From NCBI GenBank assembly GCA_029857875.1, contig JAOUGB010000028.1:1-11868 (forward strand): DNA of 11,868 nt. Reading direction: 5' to 3'. Below, in pieces: positions 5,236-11,868 of the stretch. Under the pieces are notes generated by a model. It saw only the letters and a list, made by a program, of their open reading frames with translations. It did not search any database and was not told the origin of the DNA. The translations under genes were made by a program, and so were the position numbers. How positions within the stretch are numbered: position 1 is the stretch's first letter; the number at the start of each line of letters is the position of its first letter. This DNA is from Desulfobacteraceae bacterium (GTDB lineage Bacteria > Desulfobacterota > Desulfobacteria > Desulfobacterales > UBA11574).

Positions 5236-5317
5236 TTTGTAATCGTAAAATTATACCGTTTAGATTTTTTTGCCACCAAAAACACAACATTCACAATTCA
5301 GATACAAGAGGAATATT

Positions 5318-6343
5318 ATGACAATCCCCGGAGATCTTCATACAACCGCCATGGCTGTCATGCCCCATAAAGATGCGGACAGGGCACTCGAATTCGCCCT
5401 ATCCATGGATATTCCATTCTGGCCTCAGCTGCCGCACGTCAGTTACTATGAAGACATGTATGTTCAGGCCGCCGAACATTTTCCCGGTATTCTTCTGGAT
5501 ATGGAAAAACGAACCCTTCGTTTTTCCATGGATAAGTTTATCAATGAATTTGAAGAGACCATGGCCCATTTTGACGAACCTGAATACTTTGACATCAGTA
5601 AAGCGTATTCGGTGGTTTATCATAAATTTCTAGAAATGAACCTTTCCGACCGACCCGCCATAAGAGGGCAACTGGAAGGACCCGTCAGTTTTGGCTTAAA
5701 TATACTTGACCAGGATGACCGACCGATTCTCTTTGAAGACACCATACGTCCATTTATGCTCGAATTTATGGCAAAGCGCATCAATGTCCAGCTGCATCGG
5801 CTTCAAAAAATGAATTCTAATGCTTTTATGTTTATTGATGAACCGGGACTGCAATTTTTATTCAGTGCACTTTCGGGTTATGACAACATAAAGGCCAAAG
5901 GCGATCTGGAGCACTTTTTCGCTATGGTGAATAGACCTCGCGGTATCCATTTGTGTGGAAATCCGGACTGGGATTTCCTTTTGAATCTGGATCTTGACAT
6001 CATTTCTCTGGATATATACCAAAATGGAGAAGTATTTTCATCGTATTGTGGATCGATAAAACAATTCCTTCACCGCGGCGGGGTCATTGCATGGGGGATT
6101 GTACCCACAAATTTTGAGCCTTTTGAAGCTGAAGATATCGGTTCGCTGGAAACAAGGCTGTCAGCATTGTGGGATTTATTGGATGATAAAGGCATCGATA
6201 AAGAGTTTTTAATATCGAGAAGTCTTTTATCTCCGGCAACCTGCTGCCTGGTCAACCCAGACGGAGAAAAGACCGTTGAAAAGGCGTTTAAAGTTGTTCA
6301 GGAATTATCACACCGGCTGCGGGACAGGTATGGACTGAAATAG
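5318..6343 (+). CDS. MetE/UROD-superfamily protein with a zinc-site signature (methionine synthase-like)
   Basis: A 341-residue cytoplasmic TIM-barrel protein of the superfamily that joins cobalamin-independent methionine synthase C-terminal domains with uroporphyrinogen decarboxylases. The MetE-type zinc motif is visible: His211-x-Cys213 in GIHLCGNPDW and a late cysteine pair Cys309-Cys310 in SPATCCLVNPD, at the place of the last MetE zinc cysteine. FIDEPGL (172-178) is a typical active-site strand. It lacks the long N-terminal folate-binding half of MetE, so if it makes methionine, the methyl donor may be a protein or corrinoid, as in the folate-independent core-MetE families (inference). 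Other methyltransferase roles are possible. I chose ATG at 5318, which follows AGAGGA by about 5 bases, over an upstream TTG at 5270 without such a site. The downstream DUF3786 gene converges on it. Confidence 0.75.
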   Translation: MTIPGDLHTTAMAVMPHKDADRALEFALSMDIPFWPQLPHVSYYEDMYVQAAEHFPGILLDMEKRTLRFSMDKFINEFEETMAHFDEPEYFDISKAYSVVYHKFLEMNLSDRPAIRGQLEGPVSFGLNILDQDDRPILFEDTIRPFMLEFMAKRINVQLHRLQKMNSNAFMFIDEPGLQFLFSALSGYDNIKAKGDLEHFFAMVNRPRGIHLCGNPDWDFLLNLDLDIISLDIYQNGEVFSSYCGSIKQFLHRGGVIAWGIVPTNFEPFEAEDIGSLETRLSALWDLLDDKGIDKEFLISRSLLSPATCCLVNPDGEKTVEKAFKVVQELSHRLRDRYGLK

Positions 6344-6427
6344 TGTCTACAGCAATTCCCAAAAACATGTTCCGATTGAATTGCTTACGGTCACAATTTC
6401 AGTAAGCCTCAGGATGATTCCGCACTT
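6344..6427. other. Convergent gap with small inverted repeats
   Basis: Between the MetE-like stop and the DUF3786 stop there are two short perfect inverted repeats: GCAATTC...GAATTGC (6350-6356 and 6376-6382) and GCTTAC...GTAAGC (6381-6386 and 6400-6405). They overlap and could form alternative weak hairpins. No T-run follows on either strand, so I do not call a terminator. Confidence 0.35.
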
Positions 6428-7054
6428 TTAGCCCGGATTTTTCGCAGATTGGACCTTTTTCAGAAAATCATTAAGAAGCCTTCCTACAATCGCCAAACAC
6501 TCGGGGTCCAGGTAATGTTCCGCACGTCTTTCGAAAATAACCTTGCACTGGGCCGGAAATTCTTCATCTACATCATCAAAAAGTAAAAGCACAGGAACTT
6601 TCGGCAGCGGATAGAGTTTCATGATAAGTTGATAATTAAGATCCAAACCCGGATCCCTCCCACCAAGTTTTTCACATGCTGCTCTCAGATCTTCCAGGCG
6701 ATTCGAAAAATTTCGGACAATCGGTCGTTCCGTATGATTCACGAAACTATGAACCAAAGGAGCGGTATCTTTAAAGTCTCTATAGGAGACCCATTCCTTG
6801 TCCAGAGAAGGTATATCCGGACATAGAAGCAGGTATTTGCAAAGGACAACGATGATTCCCATAGGCGGCTGTTCGCCGGACGGGTCTGTTATTCCCCGGC
6901 TTGATATCCTGTAAGGTTGCCCGAAAAAGGAAAGAACCATCTCATCTTTTTCAACACGCCCCCCTAATTTTTCGGCTCTTGAATCGAGATCGATTTTGCC
7001 AATCTGATCCAAGTAATTTTGATACGTTTCTTTAAAAACAGACGCTTTTTCCAC
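6428..7054 (-). CDS. DUF3786 domain protein of unknown function
   Basis: A 208-residue soluble protein matching what I recall of the DUF3786 family: an early LGGRVEKDEMVLSFFGQPYRI block (residues 30-50), a middle EWVSYRDFKDTAPL block (87-100), LGGRDPGLDLNYQL (130-143), then LPKVPVLLLFDDVDEEFPA (150-168) and an ERRAEHYLDPECL end segment (175-187). The family occurs widely in anaerobes, often near metal-cofactor or C1 genes, but no activity is established that I know of. Cysteines at 72, 78, 127, 170 and 186 are scattered, with no clear cluster motif. It starts with GTG at 7054-7052, preceded by AGGGG about 9 bases away. It stands alone, convergent with the MetE-like gene and divergent from the sigma-54 activator. 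Confidence 0.8.
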   Translation of the reverse strand: MEKASVFKETYQNYLDQIGKIDLDSRAEKLGGRVEKDEMVLSFFGQPYRISSRGITDPSGEQPPMGIIVVLCKYLLLCPDIPSLDKEWVSYRDFKDTAPLVHSFVNHTERPIVRNFSNRLEDLRAACEKLGGRDPGLDLNYQLIMKLYPLPKVPVLLLFDDVDEEFPAQCKVIFERRAEHYLDPECLAIVGRLLNDFLKKVQSAKNPG

Positions 7055-7210
7055 AATATATCACCCCTATTTTTGGGATATGAACATGTTAACCCGATCC
7101 CAGAACCCCTGGCCCAGACCGTGATAATTTATCCGAAAGAATAAAACTTATTTGTCTTAAGGCATTGCAATCGCAAGTTCCTTATGCAGACATGTCGCAC
7201 CAGGGCGGGC

Positions 7211-7234
7211 CATTATTCCATTATTCCAGCATTC
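7211..7234. repeat. Octamer tandem repeat (CATTATTC, CATTATTC, CAGCATTC)
   Basis: Two exact copies and one diverged copy of an 8-base unit, in the gap upstream of the sigma-54 activator gene. Probably a simple slippage array; no function can be read from it. Confidence 0.75.
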
Positions 7235-7341
7235 CAATTGTAAGCGAAGCGAACTAAGTTCATATTATGATTTTATCAGCATGTCAATTCTACAGGATCA
7301 TTCAAAATACGCATACAGTGAACGTCTTTTTCAGATTTTCA

Positions 7342-7369
7342 TTGACAAATTTCATCAAAAGTGCATAAA
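7342..7369 (+). promoter_or_regulatory. Candidate sigma-70 promoter for the sigma-54 activator gene
   Basis: A perfect TTGACA at 7342-7347, then 16 bases, then CATAAA (7364-7369), which matches four of six bases of the -10 consensus. It would start about 165 bases before the gene. A better -10 (TATAAT, 7372-7377) lies too far from this -35. Confidence 0.35.
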
Positions 7370-7541
7370 AATATAATTAATATCAATAGTTGTAAATTTT
7401 GATCCCTGAATCTTATTGGCTCTTTAAATAACGCCTCGCGTTCTTATTATTCAAAACCCATAGCAACTTATTAATCGCAACGCCTTTTGAAACCATGATC
7501 TTGAATGAACGGTTATTCCAAAAGGTTCGGAGAATCTTTCC

Positions 7542-8954
7542 ATGAGCGGAAAACCAACCTATAAAGAATTGGAAAAAAAAATTACAGTATTGGAAAAAAA
7601 GATTGTAGAGCTGGAAGGGAGCAAAAAGGCCATTCAAAGAAGCGAAAAAAGATTGAAAGAAGCTGAAAGCATCGCAAAGATAGGACATTGGGAATTGGAT
7701 TTGGTTACTAATACGTTATATTGGTCGGATGAAATTTATCGTATTTTTGATTCAAATCCTCAAGAATTTGGCGCAACTTACGAAGCCTTTCTCAATGCCG
7801 TGCATCCTGAAGACAGAAACACTGTAGACAAAGCGTTTACAGATTCAGTAAAAAAAAGGACAGGTTATGATATCGTCCACAGACTGCTCCTTAAAAACGG
7901 TACATTGAAATATGTGCATGAAAAATGTCGGACCATATACGATGCGGATGGAAAACCGTTACGCTCTTTAGGAACCGTTCAAGACATTACCCATCAAAAA
8001 CTGGATGAGCATCGCTTTTCCGGAATTATCGGACGTGATCCGAAGATGAAAGACATCTTCGAGATGATAAGAGAAATTACTGACGTCGATATTCCTGTCC
8101 TCATTCAGGGAGAAAGCGGCACCGGAAAAGAACTGGTAGCCCGTGCCATACATAACGAAGGCCCGCGTGTGCATAAAGCCTTCGTACCGGTCAATTGCGG
8201 GGCTCTGCCCGAGGGGTTGCTGGAAAGCGAACTTTTCGGTCACGTGAAGGGTTCTTTTACCGGAGCCTTGAGAGACAGGAAAGGCCGATTTGAAATGGCC
8301 AACGGCGGTACGCTGTTTCTGGACGAAATAGGAGATTTACCCAAAGTGATGCAGGCAAAGTTACTGAGGGTTCTACAGGAAGGCAATTTCGAACGGGTGG
8401 GGGATGAAAAAACCATTTCTGTGGATGTTCGAATTATCAGCGCCGCAAATCGAAACCTGAAAAACGAAGTGGAAAAGGGGAATTTCCGTGATGATCTATA
8501 CTATCGGATCAGTGTGGTTCCCATTCATATGCCGCCGCTGAGAAAGCGTAAAAACGATATTCCTCTCCTCGTCAACAACTTCCTTAAAAAAGCCGCTTAT
8601 AAAGAACAAAAAACAAAAAACATTTCGGAAAGTGCGCTATCCGTTATGATTGATTACCCCTGGCCCGGGAATGTCCGGGAGCTTCAAAGTGCCATTCATT
8701 ATGCACTTATAAAATCCAGAGGAAAAATCATTCAACCTGTTCACCTCCCTATGGAATTGAGAAAGCAGGAAATTAATCGGTTATCCCGTGGACCGTCTCT
8801 GAGGCTGGATTCGAAAATCGTAAAAGAAGCTCTGATTCGAAGCGGCGGTAATAAGGCCAAAACTGCAAGATATCTGGGTGTGGGACGGGCCACATTATAC
8901 CGTTTTTTAAAGGATTTCCCGGATATCGCTTCAAATATTTACGAATCTGAATAA
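7542..8954 (+). CDS. PAS-domain sigma-54 activator (enhancer-binding protein)
   Basis: A 470-residue transcription activator that uses ATP to open sigma-54 promoters. Domains in order: a charged coiled coil (about 8-42, ELEKKITVLEKKIVELEG), a PAS domain (about 45-152, ending VQDITHQK) that should sense a small molecule or redox state, the AAA+ domain (160-390), and a C-terminal Fis-type helix-turn-helix (about 433-457, KTARYLGVGRATLYRFL). Walker A is GESGTGKE (190-197) and Walker B LFLDE (258-262). The sigma-54-contacting loop reads GSFTGA (237-242) instead of the usual GAFTGA. There is no response-regulator receiver domain, so it is probably controlled directly through PAS and not by phosphorylation. 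GGAG lies 9 bases before ATG 7542. A YkgJ-type gene follows after 60 bases. It may act on the sigma-54 promoter candidates at 1713-1729 and 2852-2868 (inference). Confidence 0.95.
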   Translation: MSGKPTYKELEKKITVLEKKIVELEGSKKAIQRSEKRLKEAESIAKIGHWELDLVTNTLYWSDEIYRIFDSNPQEFGATYEAFLNAVHPEDRNTVDKAFTDSVKKRTGYDIVHRLLLKNGTLKYVHEKCRTIYDADGKPLRSLGTVQDITHQKLDEHRFSGIIGRDPKMKDIFEMIREITDVDIPVLIQGESGTGKELVARAIHNEGPRVHKAFVPVNCGALPEGLLESELFGHVKGSFTGALRDRKGRFEMANGGTLFLDEIGDLPKVMQAKLLRVLQEGNFERVGDEKTISVDVRIISAANRNLKNEVEKGNFRDDLYYRISVVPIHMPPLRKRKNDIPLLVNNFLKKAAYKEQKTKNISESALSVMIDYPWPGNVRELQSAIHYALIKSRGKIIQPVHLPMELRKQEINRLSRGPSLRLDSKIVKEALIRSGGNKAKTARYLGVGRATLYRFLKDFPDIASNIYESE

Positions 8955-9014
8955 TTTTTGCTTGCATCAGGCCTTCTCAATTTTTACTCCTTAGATCAAG
9001 GTGCGAGGCAGCCA

Positions 9015-9323
9015 ATGAACTTCAACTGCGAAAGATGCGGAATTTGCTGTAAAAAGATTGGCATTCCATGGTCTGAATTGGATCCTCGTCTTGCTGCGGA
9101 TTATCTGGACATGAACCTCGAGGATTTTATTGATTTATATGGTTTTGTTAGGAACGAATATTCCGGAAAAATCGAACATACCGAATATAACGCAGCACCT
9201 TGCCCCTTTCTGAAATTCAATATGGAAAATGCGTTTTGTAGAATCTATCCTGTCAGACCCTGGATCTGTAAAGGCTACCCGGGGCCAGGGACATCATGTA
9301 TCAATGGACGAAAGCGGTCTTGA
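9015..9323 (+). CDS. YkgJ-type cysteine-cluster protein (CxxCxxCC family)
   Basis: A 102-residue protein of the family once called UPF0153, thought to bind zinc or iron; its biochemical role is not established. The N-terminal NCERCGICC (Cys5, 8, 11, 12) is the defining motif, and the usual second half is present: APCPFL (Cys63), FCRIYPVRPWICKGYP (Cys75 and Cys85) and SC (Cys95). It is short but looks complete, without a signal peptide. The frame is open upstream to 8958, but that start (TTG) has no ribosome-binding site; ATG at 9015 has GAGG 6 bases before it and starts directly at the conserved MNFNCERCGICC. It follows the sigma-54 activator gene by 60 bases on the same strand and may share its transcript. 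A strong hairpin follows its stop after 17 bases. Confidence 0.85.
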   Translation: MNFNCERCGICCKKIGIPWSELDPRLAADYLDMNLEDFIDLYGFVRNEYSGKIEHTEYNAAPCPFLKFNMENAFCRIYPVRPWICKGYPGPGTSCINGRKRS

Positions 9324-9340
9324 TTCAACCTGCCATTTTG

Positions 9341-9379
9341 GCTGTGGGCGAGGCCTGCAACACAGACCTCGCCCACAGC
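9341..9379. terminator. Strong hairpin between the convergent YkgJ-type and dnaK genes
   Basis: GCTGTGGGCGAGG (9341-9353) pairs perfectly with CCTCGCCCACAGC (9367-9379). After one mismatch the stem continues with CTG/CAG around a CAACA loop. Neither strand has a real T-run afterwards (only TTT on the plus strand), so it is not a classic intrinsic terminator. It may be a shared 3' end or an mRNA-protecting structure for both genes. Confidence 0.45.
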
Positions 9380-9471
9380 TTTGGCCATCTGCCACGGCGG
9401 CCTGCTGCCCGCAATTAGCGTTGCTGAAAATTAAGATTGCGAAACTCGAGCACCTTACTTTCCCACACAGA

Positions 9472-11385
9472 TTAGGCCACTTCCTGATAGGCTGCATCAA
9501 CCACATCATCATCCGATCCGGAGGAAGTGTTTTGCCAATTGTTTTCCGAAGCATATCCATGCTGCGGATCTCCTGAACCGGAATTTTTCTGATAAACAGA
9601 AGCCGCCATCTTATGAGAAGCCTGGGTCAACACTTCGGTCAAGCGCTTGATCTCATCCGTATCTTCACCTTCCATCGCGCGTTTCAGGTTCTTGACCGCA
9701 TATTCGATATCGGTCCGGGTTCCTTCATCAATTTTATCTGTAAATTCACTCAGCGATTTTTCGGTGGTATAAATAAGAGCATCGGCGGTATTCCTTGCAT
9801 CCACAAGATCCTTTTTACTTCTATCAGATTCGGCATGAAGCTCTGCATCCCGCACCAAACGATCGATCTCTTCTTTGGTCAAACCGGAAGAAGCGGTAAT
9901 GCGTATGGACTGCTGCTTTCCTGTAGCCATATCTTTTGCCGAAACATCCACAATACCGTTGGCATCGATATCAAAGGCGACTTCAATCTGCGGCATACCT
10001 CTCGGCGCCGGAGGAATACCCGTCAACTCGAAACGTCCCAAGGTTTTGTTTCCGGAAGCCATCTCACGCTCGCCCTGGAGCACATGAATCGAAACCGCCG
10101 GTTGGTTGTCCTCGGCAGTTGAAAAAACCTGACTCTTTTTGGCCGGAATGGTGGTGTTTTTTTCGATGAGCTTTGTCATGACACCGCCCAGAGTTTCGAT
10201 ACCCAGGGATAGGGGGGTTACGTCAAGGAGTAGAACATCTTTCACATCGCCTTTCAATACAGCACCCTGAATCGCCGCACCTAGGGCAACCACCTCATCC
10301 GGATTTACGCCTTTGCCGGGGGCTTTACCAAATATTCTCTTGACACGCTCCTGGACCGCCGGCATGCGGGTCATTCCCCCGACAAGAATCACTTCATCAA
10401 CATCTCCTGTCGATATACCCGCATCATCCATCGCCGTTTTACAGGGACCTTCAAGCTTATCCAACAAATCACTGACCAGAGCTTCAAGTTTGGCCCGGGT
10501 GATTCTAATATTCAAGTGTTTCGGACCGCTGGCGTCAGCTGTAATAAACGGCAAATTTACATCCGTCTCCATGGAGGAAGACAGTTCCATCTTGGCCTTT
10601 TCAGCGGCTTCTTTTAACCGTTGTAAAGCCATGGTATCTTTTCTCAGATCAATTCCCTGGTCTTTTTTGAACTCGTCGGCCAGATAATCGACCATCCGGA
10701 GATCAAAATCTTCACCCCCCAAATGTGTATCTCCATTGGTGGCTTTGACTTCAAAAACACCATCACCAACTTCGAGGATGGAAACATCAAACGTTCCACC
10801 GCCCAGATCGAATACCACAATCTTCTCTTCATTTTTCCTATCCAATCCATAGGCAAGAGAGGCAGCCGTAGGTTCATTGATAATTCTCAATACATTTAGG
10901 CCCGCAATTTTTCCGGCATCCTTTGTCGCTTGTCTCTGGCTGTCATTAAAATAGGCCGGCACCGTAATCACTGCATCTGTCACCTTTTCACCCAGATATT
11001 CTTCGGCCGATTTTTTGATATTGGCAAGAATATAAGAAGAAATTTCTGCCGGGCTGTAATGTTTCCCCTTTAAATTGATTCGTACATCACCATTGGCCGC
11101 CTTTTCAATCTTGTAAGGCAAAATTTTAATGTCCTTTTGCACTTCAATTGAATCATATTTGCGGCCGATGAGCCGTTTTATAGCGAATACCGTATTTTCA
11201 GGATTGGTTATGGCTTGCCTTTTGGCAATCTGTCCCACCAGCCTTTCACCTCGATCGGTAACCGCAACAATGGAAGGCGTTGTTCGGCCGCCTTCGCCGT
11301 TGGTGATCACCTTGGGCTCTCCCGCCTCCATGATCGAGACACATGAATTGGTGGTGCCCAAATCGATTCCGATTATTTTACTCAT
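9472..11385 (-). CDS. dnaK: Chaperone DnaK (Hsp70)
   Basis: The cytoplasmic ATP-driven Hsp70 chaperone. At 637 residues it has normal length. The nucleotide-binding domain (about 1-385) shows [10 protein letters not shown] (6-15), [14 protein letters not shown] (167-180), [14 protein letters not shown] (191-204) and [14 protein letters not shown] (332-345). The interdomain linker with [13 protein letters not shown] (385-397), the substrate-binding domain, and a C-terminal lid ending in [16 protein letters not shown] follow. The frame is open upstream to 11430, but I chose ATG at 11385: GAGGTG lies 6 bases before it and the protein then begins [10 protein letters not shown] as DnaK does. The upstream gene is an Hsp20, not grpE, and dnaJ does not follow directly, so this is not the standard grpE-dnaK-dnaJ order. 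No CIRCE element or sigma-32 promoter is visible in the 122-base gap upstream. Confidence 0.98.
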   Translation of the reverse strand: MSKIIGIDLGTTNSCVSIMEAGEPKVITNGEGGRTTPSIVAVTDRGERLVGQIAKRQAITNPENTVFAIKRLIGRKYDSIEVQKDIKILPYKIEKAANGDVRINLKGKHYSPAEISSYILANIKKSAEEYLGEKVTDAVITVPAYFNDSQRQATKDAGKIAGLNVLRIINEPTAASLAYGLDRKNEEKIVVFDLGGGTFDVSILEVGDGVFEVKATNGDTHLGGEDFDLRMVDYLADEFKKDQGIDLRKDTMALQRLKEAAEKAKMELSSSMETDVNLPFITADASGPKHLNIRITRAKLEALVSDLLDKLEGPCKTAMDDAGISTGDVDEVILVGGMTRMPAVQERVKRIFGKAPGKGVNPDEVVALGAAIQGAVLKGDVKDVLLLDVTPLSLGIETLGGVMTKLIEKNTTIPAKKSQVFSTAEDNQPAVSIHVLQGEREMASGNKTLGRFELTGIPPAPRGMPQIEVAFDIDANGIVDVSAKDMATGKQQSIRITASSGLTKEEIDRLVRDAELHAESDRSKKDLVDARNTADALIYTTEKSLSEFTDKIDEGTRTDIEYAVKNLKRAMEGEDTDEIKRLTEVLTQASHKMAASVYQKNSGSGDPQHGYASENNWQNTSSGSDDDVVDAAYQEVA

Positions 11386-11450
11386 TTTATTCACCTCATT
11401 ATTACCTAAGCTGATCGTTTCAAATTTCAAATTAGGTATTTTTTAAATTT

Positions 11451-11475
11451 GGGGCGGTTTGTGATGAACCGCCCC
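11451..11475. terminator. GC-rich hairpin between hsp20 and dnaK
   Basis: GGGGCGGTT (11451-11459) and AACCGCCCC (11467-11475) form a perfect 9-bp stem with a 7-base loop. The T-rich side (TTGGTTTTATTG) follows on the plus strand, opposite to both genes. In the hsp20-to-dnaK direction it is followed by AAATTTAAAAAA, so there it is more likely a partial terminator or an mRNA processing/stabilising hairpin that sets the Hsp20:DnaK ratio. Confidence 0.45.
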
Positions 11476-11507
11476 TTGGTTTTATTGTTCGTCTTTGTAA
11501 CTCAAAA

Positions 11508-11868
11508 TTAATGTACGGTTATCTGTTTTGGCTTTTGTTCCTCTGGTTTTGGAATATCGATCTTCAAAATACCGTCTTTGTAATCGGCACTTATTTTTTC
11601 AGGATCGACATCAGCAGGAAGCCTGAAGACTCTTTCAAATTTTCCAAACATTCTTTCCCTGCAATAATACTTCTCCTTTTTAACCTCATTATCGAAGGAT
11701 CGTTCACCTTTTAGGGTAAGAACCCCGTCTTTTACATCGATGACGATGTCTTTCTTGTCGATTCCGGGCAGTTCTGCTTTTATAACAATGTTTTCGTCAT
11801 TGTCGTAAATATCGACCATCGGATTCCAGTTCCACATGGAAAACCTGCTATCACCGCGGACAACCGGT
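11508..11868 (-). CDS. Hsp20 small heat-shock protein, 5' end outside the window
   Basis: An ATP-independent holdase chaperone with an alpha-crystallin domain that keeps unfolding proteins soluble for DnaK. The domain starts at PMVDIYDNDENIVIKAELPG and runs through GVLTLKGER to the family signature ADYKDGILKIDIPK, then a short basic tail ending QITVH and TAA at 11508. An ATG at 11837 would give 109 residues, but it lacks a good ribosome-binding site (only GCAGG), and the frame stays open for ten more codons to the edge (PVVRGDSRFS before that Met). Bacterial Hsp20s usually have a 35-45 residue N-terminal arm, so the real start is probably beyond the window. dnaK follows after 122 bases on the same strand, giving a small chaperone operon. 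Confidence 0.9.
   Translation of the reverse strand, partial: PVVRGDSRFSMWNWNPMVDIYDNDENIVIKAELPGIDKKDIVIDVKDGVLTLKGERSFDNEVKKEKYYCRERMFGKFERVFRLPADVDPEKISADYKDGILKIDIPKPEEQKPKQITVH

Larger units (their letters stand above)
4966..5317. other. Non-coding stretch between fumC and the MetE-like gene
   Basis: This 352-base stretch holds a large imperfect palindrome (4993-5216) with two mini-ORFs, then a heptamer tandem repeat (5215-5235), then an A/T-rich segment leading to the AGAGGA ribosome-binding site of the MetE-like gene. A TTG at 5270 opens the same frame as that gene but has no ribosome-binding site, so I treat 5270-5317 as leader. I see no convincing sigma-70 or sigma-54 promoter. Confidence 0.7.
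7055..7541. other. 487-base non-coding stretch between DUF3786 and the sigma-54 activator
   Basis: A divergent intergenic region, A/T-rich in its right half. It holds octamer repeats at 7211-7234 and a promoter candidate at 7342-7369. The segment after the octamers (GTAAGCGAAGCGAACTAAGTT) looks like recurring intergenic sequence, but I cannot confirm that. No open frame with a ribosome-binding site and no RNA gene were recognised. No sigma-54 site was seen, so the activator does not obviously regulate its own promoter. Confidence 0.6.

Noticed and set aside
5270..5317. TTG start adding 16 residues to the MetE-like protein
   Set aside because: No ribosome-binding site precedes the TTG, while AGAGGA precedes ATG 5318.
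7100..7125. Small hairpin CCAG-N5-CTGG upstream of the DUF3786 gene
   Set aside because: The arms are only four bases, expected by chance in this length.
7211..7234. Octamer repeats as a CRISPR array or an origin-type iteron set
   Set aside because: The units are 8 bases with no spacers, only two are exact, and no replication or cas gene is nearby.
8958..9014. TTG start adding 19 residues to the YkgJ-type protein
   Set aside because: The ATG at 9015 has GAGG upstream and begins right at the conserved cysteine motif.
9613..10687. Several plus-strand open frames of 70-169 codons opposite dnaK
   Set aside because: They are antisense shadows of a highly conserved gene, with no ribosome-binding sites or recognisable domains.
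11386..11430. Longer dnaK start with 15 extra residues, and a TTGAAA/TAATAA promoter in the same bases
   Set aside because: The extension begins at TTG without a ribosome-binding site, and DnaK starts normally at [10 protein letters not shown]. The promoter would place its start on the ribosome-binding site.

Overview
The window most likely comes from an anaerobic, moderate-GC bacterium of the Desulfobacterota, probably a Desulfobacterales-type sulfate reducer. The evidence is rubrerythrin and ferritin-like diiron proteins, a DUF3786 protein, a MetE/UROD-like protein of a type common in that group, and a PAS-type sigma-54 activator with a short coiled-coil leader. This is inference from protein character; no rRNA or tRNA is present.

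Layout. (1) 1-1687, minus strand: a compact operon transcribed right to left, with an exported TlpA-like thioredoxin, an exported 1-Cys peroxiredoxin, a small conserved hypothetical protein, and rubrerythrin, which runs off the left edge. A good sigma-54 (-24/-12) promoter candidate lies just upstream at 1713-1729. (2) 1984-2696, minus strand: a small cysteine-rich zinc-ribbon protein followed by a ferritin-like diiron protein, with an even better sigma-54 promoter match at 2852-2868. (3) 2992-4965, plus strand: a VOC/glyoxalase-family metalloprotein and class II fumarase (fumC). (4) 4966-5317: a non-coding stretch holding a ~224-bp imperfect palindrome whose arms carry two diverged, opposite copies of a mini-ORF beginning MD(D/N)LFLK. 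(5) 5318-6343, plus strand: a zinc-site MetE/UROD-like protein. (6) 6428-7054, minus strand: a DUF3786 protein. (7) 7055-7541: an A/T-rich non-coding stretch with a candidate promoter. (8) 7542-9323, plus strand: a PAS-AAA-Fis sigma-54 activator and a YkgJ-type cysteine-rich protein. (9) 9472-11868, minus strand: an Hsp20 small heat-shock protein (5' end outside the window) followed by dnaK.

The common theme is survival of oxygen and protein damage in an anaerobe: peroxide removal (rubrerythrin, peroxiredoxin), thiol chemistry (TlpA-like protein), iron/diiron handling (ferritin-like protein), a fumarase type that does not need an oxygen-sensitive Fe-S cluster, and chaperones. The most notable signals are the sigma-54 promoter candidates in front of the stress operons in the same window as an orphan sigma-54 activator, and the palindromic mini-ORF element. 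No CRISPR array, prophage, transposase or obviously new defence system was seen.
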